Shown one piece after another: positions 7,083 through 12,813 of a stretch of DNA of 16,324 bases. Source of the stretch: CAXXOK01 sp964584315 (GTDB taxonomy: Bacteria > Bacillota > Clostridia > Christensenellales > Aristaeellaceae); assembly GCA_964584315.1 (NCBI GenBank), contig CAZOZO010000057.1, positions 1 through 16,324 of the forward strand, written 5' to 3'. Under the pieces are notes generated by a model. The model saw nothing but the letters and a program-made list of their open reading frames with translations. It was not told the origin of the DNA and did not search any database. The position numbers and the translations under genes were made by a program. Position 1 is the first letter of the stretch. Each line of letters opens with the position of its first letter.

Positions 7083-7928
7083 ATGAAGAAAGTTATGGGT
7101 ATTCTGCTGACCATCGCCCTGGGCGTGGGCATCATTGGCTCCGCTATGGCCGCCACCGAGATCACCGTCGTCAGCCGTGAGGCGGGCAGCGGCACCCGCG
7201 GCGCTTTTGTGGAACTGACCGGCGTGGAAGTAAAGGACGCGGACGGCAAGAAGGTTGACATGACCACCGAGGATGCGGTGATCCAGAATGGCACCGCGCA
7301 GGTGATCACCACCGTCGAGGGCGATGAAAACGCCATCGGTTACATTTCTCTGGGCTCGCTGGGCGATACCGTCAAGGCTGTGACCGTGAACGGCGTCGAA
7401 GCCATCCCCGAGAATGTGAAGAACGGCACCTACTCCGTTTCCCGTCCTTTCAACATCGCGGTGAAGGAAGGCCTCAGCGACACCGCCAAGGACTTCATCG
7501 CCTGGGTCCTCAGCGCCGAGGGCCAGCAGATCGTGCTGGACAACCACTATGTGGAGCTTCCGGCCGCTGCGTACACCCCCGCCCCTGTGGCCGGCAAGAT
7601 CGTCATCGGCGGCAGCTCCTCCGTGGGCCCGCTGATGGAGAAGCTTACCGAGGCCTACAAAGCCCTCCACCCCGAAGTTGAAATCGAAGTGCAGATCAGC
7701 GACAGCACCACCGGCATGACCGGCGCTGCGGACGGCACCTTCGACATCGGCATGGCCAGCCGCCAGCTCAAGGACAGCGAGACCGGCGCGGGCCTGATCC
7801 CCACCGTGATCTGCATGGACGGCATCGCCGTGATCGTGAACAAGGCCAACCCCGTGAACAACCTTGAGACCGAGCAGATCCGCCAGATTTTCACCGGCGA
7901 AGTGACCGACTGGACCGCCATCCAGTAA
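7083..7928 (+). CDS. pstS: Phosphate-binding protein PstS with permuted domain order
   Basis: A 281-residue secreted binding protein that would deliver phosphate to PstC/PstA. A signal peptide (1-23, cleavage after AMA) is followed by the segment normally found in the second half of PstS: SREAGSGTRGAF (31-42), DENAIGYISLGSL (81-93), RPFNIAVKEGLSDTAKDFIAW and SAEGQQIV. After a linker (about 158-170) comes the segment that normally opens the mature protein: GKIVIGGSSSVGPLMEKL (171-188), DSTTGMTGAADGTFDIGMASR, and IFTGEVTDW (269-277) just before the stop. The two phosphate-binding loops, GSSSVGP and GSGTR, are both present, so the protein looks complete but circularly permuted rather than broken. 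There is no lipobox cysteine. The start has GGAAGG nine bases upstream. The gene stands alone, divergent from pstCAB, and ends in a strong hairpin. Confidence 0.93.
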   Translation: MKKVMGILLTIALGVGIIGSAMAATEITVVSREAGSGTRGAFVELTGVEVKDADGKKVDMTTEDAVIQNGTAQVITTVEGDENAIGYISLGSLGDTVKAVTVNGVEAIPENVKNGTYSVSRPFNIAVKEGLSDTAKDFIAWVLSAEGQQIVLDNHYVELPAAAYTPAPVAGKIVIGGSSSVGPLMEKLTEAYKALHPEVEIEVQISDSTTGMTGAADGTFDIGMASRQLKDSETGAGLIPTVICMDGIAVIVNKANPVNNLETEQIRQIFTGEVTDWTAIQ

Positions 7929-7954
7929 CCGATAACCAGTACCGAACCCAAAGC

Positions 7955-7994
7955 GCAAAACGCCTCGGAAGCATAGGCTTCCGGGGCGTTTTGC
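7955..7994. terminator. Bidirectional terminator between pstS and the araC-type gene
   Basis: A 17-bp stem with one G-T pair (7955-7971 with 7978-7994) closes a six-base loop. The outer stem carries AAAA on one side and TTTT on the other, so transcripts from either strand end in a T-rich arm. It sits 26 bases after the pstS stop and 24 bases past the stop of the convergent regulator gene, so it can serve both. Confidence 0.85.
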
Positions 7995-8018
7995 ATGTCG
8001 CGCGAACCGTTCGCACCG

Positions 8019-9209
8019 CTAGAGCCGCCGGTACTGCTGGGGGGTATACCCTGTAAAACGCTTGAATATCGTGGTAAAATGGCTCTGGGATGAAAACTGG
8101 TAAAACGTCGCGATATCGGTGATACTGTCGCCGCCGTAGCGCATGAAGTGTGCCGCCTCCTCCACACGGCGGCGCAGGATGTGCGTATGCAGCGCTTCGC
8201 CCGTCTCCTGCCGGAAGCGCTTGCCCAGATAATCCGGATGCACATGCGCCTGCTCCGCCAGCGCCTCCAGCCCCAGCGGCTCGGCCAGGTGCTCGTCGAT
8301 ATGGGCGATGGTCTGCCGGATGAGGCGGGAATACCGCTGGCGGCGGTAACGCTCCACCCGTTCGATAAAGCGCAGGATGATCGCCTCCTCAATGGAGGAA
8401 AGGAGCCGCGGGTCGCTCTGCTTTTCAATGGTCTGGATAAAGCTGTCGCTCATGGTGAAGGCCTCGTCGCTGGGTACGCCGCCGGTGATGGCCGCGCGCG
8501 TGAACAGCGTGACCGAGGCGATCAGCGAGTTTTTAAGCGAGCGAAGGGGGTCGTCCGCCAGGGTGGCGCGGGTCAAGCGGTTCAGCTCTGCCAGCAACTG
8601 CATGGCGTGCTCCCGATCTCCCGCGATGATCTGGCGGGTGATCTCCTGCTCAAAGAAATACGGCGGGTGTTGGAACATCTGCATGCGGTTGCGATAGGTG
8701 TTCTGGTAGAAGCGGCGGGCCAACTCCTCGTCGCTGGGCAGCGTGGCCTGCACGGCAGGCGCGTCCGTCTCGCTCAAAAACGTGCGCTCCAGAAACATGC
8801 CGGTGTAGTAGGCGTGCATGTCGTTCAGGCGCGGGATGGCCGCGTAGTGCGCGGTGAGCTGTTCGCGCTTTTGCAGGGGAAGCCGTAGCGAGCGGATAAG
8901 CCGGAACACGTCGCTTTGGCCGAAGCTGTCCGCACAGTAGGGGCCGCATAAAAGCAGCGCGTCCCCGGAGAGGCGCAGGCAGAAAAACCGCTCGGCATAG
9001 GCGTTTTCAACGGGCAGGGCACCGCCGCCGCCAACCGTGTCCAGCTTGAGGCCGCTCAGGGGGGCGCTTTCCTCGCCCAGCAGCGCGCCGGTCAGGGCGG
9101 GCCTGTCCGGAAGGGCGGACACCAGTGCCCCCCCGCGGTACCAAAAAACGGGCAGGCGCGTCGCATAGTGAAAATACCGCGCGCGCTGGGCCAATTCGTT
9201 CTCTTCCAT
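8019..9209 (-). CDS. AraC-family transcriptional regulator
   Basis: A 396-residue regulator. The C-terminal hundred residues (about 298-396) are an AraC/XylS DNA-binding domain with two helix-turn-helix units: LEALAEQAHVHPDYLGKRF and ITDIATFYQFSSQSHFTTIF, ending in the typical FTGYTPQQYRR. The N-terminal 290 residues contain DDPLRSLKNSLIASVTLFTR and AAITGGVPSDEAFTMSD, a block I associate with the large Firmicute AraC group that includes regulators annotated as YSIRK-type; the ligand cannot be read from it. No membrane segment is seen. The start has GGGAGG eight bases upstream. It is divergent from the solute-binding protein gene across 156 bases, so control of the sugar cluster is the natural guess, but this is inference from position. 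Confidence 0.88.
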   Translation of the reverse strand: MEENELAQRARYFHYATRLPVFWYRGGALVSALPDRPALTGALLGEESAPLSGLKLDTVGGGGALPVENAYAERFFCLRLSGDALLLCGPYCADSFGQSDVFRLIRSLRLPLQKREQLTAHYAAIPRLNDMHAYYTGMFLERTFLSETDAPAVQATLPSDEELARRFYQNTYRNRMQMFQHPPYFFEQEITRQIIAGDREHAMQLLAELNRLTRATLADDPLRSLKNSLIASVTLFTRAAITGGVPSDEAFTMSDSFIQTIEKQSDPRLLSSIEEAIILRFIERVERYRRQRYSRLIRQTIAHIDEHLAEPLGLEALAEQAHVHPDYLGKRFRQETGEALHTHILRRRVEEAAHFMRYGGDSITDIATFYQFSSQSHFTTIFKRFTGYTPQQYRRL

Positions 9210-9365
9210 GCACTTTCCTCCCAGATGACACAGTGTTGATATCGGAAATATAACATATTAATCTGATTTTTGAAATACGGTGCCGTGATTTTCCAGTATG
9301 CTGACACCAGCTGAACGGGGGAAAGGTACCTGCCCCCAGCGCATGATAAACAGGAGGGAATACCC
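9210..9365. promoter_or_regulatory. Divergent promoter region of regulator and sugar cluster
   Basis: This AT-richer gap separates the AraC-type gene from the solute-binding protein gene. On the minus strand TATATT (9252-9247) with TTTCAA (9275-9270) at a 17-base spacing is a possible promoter for the regulator. The plus-strand promoter is not clear. Near the plus-strand start a small hairpin is possible: GGGGG (9317-9321) with CCCCC (9333-9337), extended by GCT/AGC across a bulge. The region ends with the ribosome site AGGAGGG before the ATG at 9366. No recognisable AraC half-sites or cre site were found. Confidence 0.45.
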
Positions 9366-10556
9366 ATGAAAAAGACACTGGCGATTCTCTTGACCATCGC
9401 GCTCGCGCTGAGCGCCACCCTGGCGATGGCTGAGCCCGTCACCATCAAGTTTGCAGCGCAGGCTGACCCCACCCCCGCCACGCAGGCCGTGGTGGATGCC
9501 TTCAACGCTTCGCAGGATGCCTGGAAGGTCGAATGGGTCGATATGACCAACGACTCCGGCGCGATGCGCGAGCAACTGACCACCTCGCTTAAGGCTGGCA
9601 GCACGGAGTATGACGTGCTTTCGCTGGACGTGGTATGGGCGGGCGAGTTCGCGGCGAGCGGCTATATCCAGCCGCTGGACATGATGATGGAGGACGCAGG
9701 CCTGAACGTGGCGGACTACAACGCCGGCTCCATGGCCTCCGGCCAGGTGAGCGGCAAGCAGTACGTGCTGCCCTTCTTCCCCGATTTGGGGCTGCTCTAC
9801 TTCCGCAGCGACATCGTGGCAAAGGAAGATGCGGACAAGCTGATCTCCGGCAGCTATACCTGGGCGGATCTGCAAGCCATGGCCGAGAAGTACATGGGCC
9901 AGGGCGGCACCACCACGGGCTTCGTGTTCCAGAGCGCGTTGTACGAGGGCCTCATCTGCAATGCCAACGAGTTCACTGCCAACTGGAAGGACATCAAGGG
10001 CGGCCTCACTGCGATGAAACAGATGATCGACAGCAAGGCCACGCCGGACAACATCCTCAACTATACCGAGGGCGAGACCGCCAACAGCTTCGTCAAGGGC
10101 GAGAGCGTGTTCGCCCGCAACTGGCCCTATCAGTGGGGCGTGATCAAGAGCGAAGGCACCATCACTACCGCGCAGGTCGCCGTGGCTCCGCTGCCGGGCG
10201 GCGATACCGTGGGCGGCTGGCTGCTGGCCATCAACAAGAACAGCGCAAACCCGGAGGGCGCGTTCGCCTTCATGCAATACTTAAACAGCGAGGAAGGCCA
10301 GCTGATCATGAGCCAGCAGGGCGGCTATCTGCCGGGCCTCAACAAGATGCTCAGCGACGAGCGCATCACCTCCAAGGATGAGCGCCTGAGCATGGTGGGC
10401 TTCCAGAACGCGCTGAAAGTGACCATCGCCCGCCCCGTGAGCGCGGAGTACTCCAAGGTGAGCGACGCGCTGCAACAGGCCATCTATCCCTTCCTGAACG
10501 GCGGCGCCGAGATCGACCCGACCGTGGCGGCCGTGGAAGCCGCGCTCGCCCAGTAA
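9366..10556 (+). CDS. Carbohydrate ABC transporter solute-binding protein (family 1)
   Basis: A 396-residue extracellular binding protein of the MalE/UgpB type (SBP family 1). The signal peptide MKKTLAILLTIALALSATLA is followed by an AMA cleavage site, with no lipobox cysteine. The mature protein opens with VTIKFAAQADPTPATQAVVD, then shows the family 1 pattern: EYDVLSLDVVWAGEFAASGY, GKQYVLPFFPDLGLLYFR, a tryptophan-rich middle, GWLLAINKNSANPEGAFAFM and QGGYLPGLN. The overall layout resembles binding proteins for glucosides, trehalose or maltose, and the GH65 phosphorylase downstream points to an alpha-linked glucose disaccharide; the exact sugar is not determined. The start has AGGAGG about nine bases upstream. 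It is the first gene of the cluster and is followed by a hairpin-rich gap before the permeases. Confidence 0.92.
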   Translation: MKKTLAILLTIALALSATLAMAEPVTIKFAAQADPTPATQAVVDAFNASQDAWKVEWVDMTNDSGAMREQLTTSLKAGSTEYDVLSLDVVWAGEFAASGYIQPLDMMMEDAGLNVADYNAGSMASGQVSGKQYVLPFFPDLGLLYFRSDIVAKEDADKLISGSYTWADLQAMAEKYMGQGGTTTGFVFQSALYEGLICNANEFTANWKDIKGGLTAMKQMIDSKATPDNILNYTEGETANSFVKGESVFARNWPYQWGVIKSEGTITTAQVAVAPLPGGDTVGGWLLAINKNSANPEGAFAFMQYLNSEEGQLIMSQQGGYLPGLNKMLSDERITSKDERLSMVGFQNALKVTIARPVSAEYSKVSDALQQAIYPFLNGGAEIDPTVAAVEAALAQ

Positions 10557-10569
10557 CGATACGCTTTGG

Positions 10570-10605
10570 GGGCCGCCGGACGCGAAAGGCGCCCGGCGGC
10601 CCTTT
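10570..10605 (+). terminator. Stem-loop after binding-protein gene, probable partial terminator
   Basis: A perfect 10-bp GC stem (10570-10579 with 10593-10602) encloses a smaller inner CGC/GCG pairing and is followed by only TTT. The weak T run suggests partial termination or protection of the upstream mRNA from 3' decay rather than full termination. Such elements are known to raise binding-protein levels over permease levels in ABC operons. Confidence 0.65.
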
Positions 10606-10631
10606 GTGCGAAACGCAGGCTGCGGCGTAAG

Positions 10632-10676
10632 GTGCGCCCACCTGCGCGGCGCGCACAGCGGAGCATGAGGCTCCGC
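10632..10676 (+). other. Two further hairpins in the gap before the permeases
   Basis: Between the first stem-loop and the permease start lie two more inverted repeats: GTGCGC (10632-10637) with GCGCAC (10651-10656), and GCGGAG (10658-10663) with CTCCGC (10671-10676). The 164-base gap holds no gene that I can support. Its function, if any, is unknown; mRNA processing or stability is possible. Confidence 0.4.
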
Positions 10677-10707
10677 CGACCAACGCGACACTGACCCATC
10701 AACGCAT

Positions 10708-10715
10708 GGAGGTGA
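10708..10715 (+). promoter_or_regulatory. Ribosome binding site deciding the MalF-like start
   Basis: GGAGGTGA, a perfect anti-16S match, lies five bases before the ATG at 10721. An earlier in-frame ATG at 10706 overlaps this site and has none of its own, so the downstream ATG is the start. Confidence 0.85.
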
Positions 10716-10720
10716 CGGCT

Positions 10721-11923
10721 ATGCAGCGCCGGATGACGTGGAAGGAATTTACCTTCGTACTGCCGCTTCTGCTGCTGGTTTCGGTATTCTCGCTGTACCC
10801 CATCGTATCGTCGCTGGTGTATACGCTGTTTGATTACCAGACCAACAACCAGACCCGCAACGCCCTCTACACCGGCGTGGTGCTGAATGCCTCGCTCTAC
10901 GCGGAGGATTGCGACTACATCGTGCACTACCTGAAGCGCGATATCGACGCCGTGGGGGAGGCGGACAAGCCTGCCCTGCTGGCCGTGTCCGACGCGTTTG
11001 CCGCCGAAAGCCAAAAGTATACCGGCGGGGCGAAAACCCTGACGCTGGCCGCCGATACGGGCGCGCAGATAGCCGCGCTGCTCAGTGATACGCGGCAAAC
11101 CGTAGCGCGGCTGGCTGCCACGTACCCGGAGCTGCGCATCGTGACGCGCGGGCCGCAGCTGTTTGACGAGATGGATACCTGCCTGGTCAAGAGCAACTTT
11201 ATCGGCGTGCAAAACTACGGGCGGCTGTTTACCGATGCGCGCTTTGGGCAGGCGGTCGGCAACACGTTTGTGTTCACCATCATCTCGGTGGCCATTGAGC
11301 TGGTGCTGGGCATGGCTCTGGCGCTGATCATGGATAAGGCCATGCGCGGCATCGGCGTGGTGCGCACCACTGCGCTGATCCCGTGGGCCATCCCCACGGC
11401 GGTATCGGCGCTCATCTGGTGCTACCTGTACGACGGTACCAGCGGCGTGGTATCGATGCTGTTCACACGGTTGGGCATCATCCCCTCACCGGAACTGCTT
11501 TTGACAACGCCCGGGGGCACGATGTTCGGCGCGATCCTGGCCGATGTGTGGAAGACCACGCCCTACATGGCGCTGCTGCTGCTGGCGGGTCTGCAGGTGA
11601 TCGACCGGGGGCTGTACGAATCCTCGGCCATCGACGGGGCAGGCGCGGTGCGTACGTTCACCAGCATCACACTGCCGCTGCTCAAGCCCAGCATGCTGGT
11701 GGCGCTGCTGTTCCGCACGCTGGATGCGTTCCGCGTGTATGACCTGATCGCGGTTTTGACCAAGGGCACGCCGGAGACGCTCTCCATCTACGCGTACAAG
11801 ATGATGATCGGCCAGAGCAACTACGGCTACGGCTCGGTGATCGTAGTGGCGATGTTTGCGCTGGTGGCGCTGATCGCCTTCCTCTACGTCAAGGTGCTCG
11901 GCGCAGAGCTGATCCGCGAGTGA
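10721..11923 (+). CDS. Sugar ABC transporter permease, MalF-like, with large extra loop
   Basis: A 400-residue inner-membrane permease. TM1 lies at about 11-36. Then comes a hydrophilic, helix-rich stretch of about 120 residues (40-158) without membrane segments, and only then the usual permease core from FIGVQNYGRLF (160-170) with five more TM segments. The coupling EAA loop is YESSAIDGAGAVRTFTSITLP (300-320, shown here in full family form E-x3-DGAGA). Typical family members have about 290-310 residues, so the length excess is the loop. In E. coli MalF the P2 loop, which contacts MalE, sits at the equivalent place after the first core helix. The partner is the MalG-like protein 17 bases downstream. 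No ATPase is encoded in the cluster; a shared MsmX-type ATPase elsewhere is the likely energy source. Confidence 0.9.
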   Translation: MQRRMTWKEFTFVLPLLLLVSVFSLYPIVSSLVYTLFDYQTNNQTRNALYTGVVLNASLYAEDCDYIVHYLKRDIDAVGEADKPALLAVSDAFAAESQKYTGGAKTLTLAADTGAQIAALLSDTRQTVARLAATYPELRIVTRGPQLFDEMDTCLVKSNFIGVQNYGRLFTDARFGQAVGNTFVFTIISVAIELVLGMALALIMDKAMRGIGVVRTTALIPWAIPTAVSALIWCYLYDGTSGVVSMLFTRLGIIPSPELLLTTPGGTMFGAILADVWKTTPYMALLLLAGLQVIDRGLYESSAIDGAGAVRTFTSITLPLLKPSMLVALLFRTLDAFRVYDLIAVLTKGTPETLSIYAYKMMIGQSNYGYGSVIVVAMFALVALIAFLYVKVLGAELIRE

Positions 11924-11940
11924 GAAAGGGGGAAAAGACC

Positions 11941-12807
11941 ATGACGGCTGCGACCTATGCAAAGCCCAAGCCTGCGGAAGAACGTAAAGGCGCGGGCAAG
12001 GCCATCCTGTGGGCGTTCATCATCGGGTTCATCGCCATCAACCTGTTCCCCTTTCTGTGGGTGCTGGTCACATCGTTCAAGCCCGGCAGCGAAATCTACG
12101 GCGCTTCGACGGCGTTCCGCATCGTGGCGATGGAGCCGACCATCGGCAACTATGTGACCGTAGTGCAAAAAGGCATCCTGCACTCCATCCTGAACAGCCT
12201 GCTGGTGAGCGGCTTTACCACTTTGTATGTGGTGGCCGTGGCCAGCATGAGCGCCTATATCATCGCGAGGTGCCACTTCCGTGGCAAAACGGCGCTGATG
12301 TCGCTGATCCTCGGCATTTCGATGTTCCCGCAGATGATCATTGTGGGGCCGATCTTCAACATGTTCTACCAGTTCAAAATTTTGAACAGCTACTGGGTCA
12401 CGCTGGCCTATTCCACCATCACCCTGCCCTCGGCGGTGTGGATCATGGTGGCGCACTTCAAGCGCATTCCCCTCTCGGTGGAGGAGGCGGCCAAGATAGA
12501 CGGCTGCTCGCAGTGGCAAACGCTGTGGAAGGTCATTTTTCCGATGGCGGCGCCGGGCGTGTTCACCACCGCCATCATGACGTTCATCGCCGCGTGGAAC
12601 GAGTATCTGCTGACCCTGACTCTGAACGCGGAGAAGGAGTACCACACCGTTCCCGTGGCCATCAACGCCCTGCGGACGCAGTTTTCCATCCTGTGGGGCG
12701 AGATCACCGCGGCCACCATCGTGGTGGTAGTCCCCACGCTGGCCATTGTGCTGCTGTTCCAGAAACAGATCGTGTCGGGCATCACCTCCGGCGCGGTGAA
12801 GGAGTAA
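11941..12807 (+). CDS. Sugar ABC transporter permease, MalG-like
   Basis: A 288-residue permease of the MalG/carbohydrate CUT1 type with six membrane segments; TM1 is at about 20-45 and ends in the family pattern LWVLVTSFKPGSE. The EAA coupling loop EEAAKIDGCSQWQTLWKVIF (181-200) is well conserved, followed by P-x-AAPG and a final membrane helix. The ATG at 11941 is chosen because AAAGGGGG lies upstream at suitable distance; a GTG at 11920 in the same frame overlaps the end of the preceding gene and lacks a ribosome site. It would pair with the MalF-like protein to form the channel for the sugar bound by the product of the gene at 9366. Confidence 0.93.
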   Translation: MTAATYAKPKPAEERKGAGKAILWAFIIGFIAINLFPFLWVLVTSFKPGSEIYGASTAFRIVAMEPTIGNYVTVVQKGILHSILNSLLVSGFTTLYVVAVASMSAYIIARCHFRGKTALMSLILGISMFPQMIIVGPIFNMFYQFKILNSYWVTLAYSTITLPSAVWIMVAHFKRIPLSVEEAAKIDGCSQWQTLWKVIFPMAAPGVFTTAIMTFIAAWNEYLLTLTLNAEKEYHTVPVAINALRTQFSILWGEITAATIVVVVPTLAIVLLFQKQIVSGITSGAVKE

Positions 12808-12813
12808 TCCCCG

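Noticed and set aside
7083..7928. PstS seen as a truncated or frameshifted gene
   Set aside because: The short C-terminus after FTGEVTDW first suggested loss of the second half, but that half is present intact at the N-terminus, so permutation explains the sequence better.
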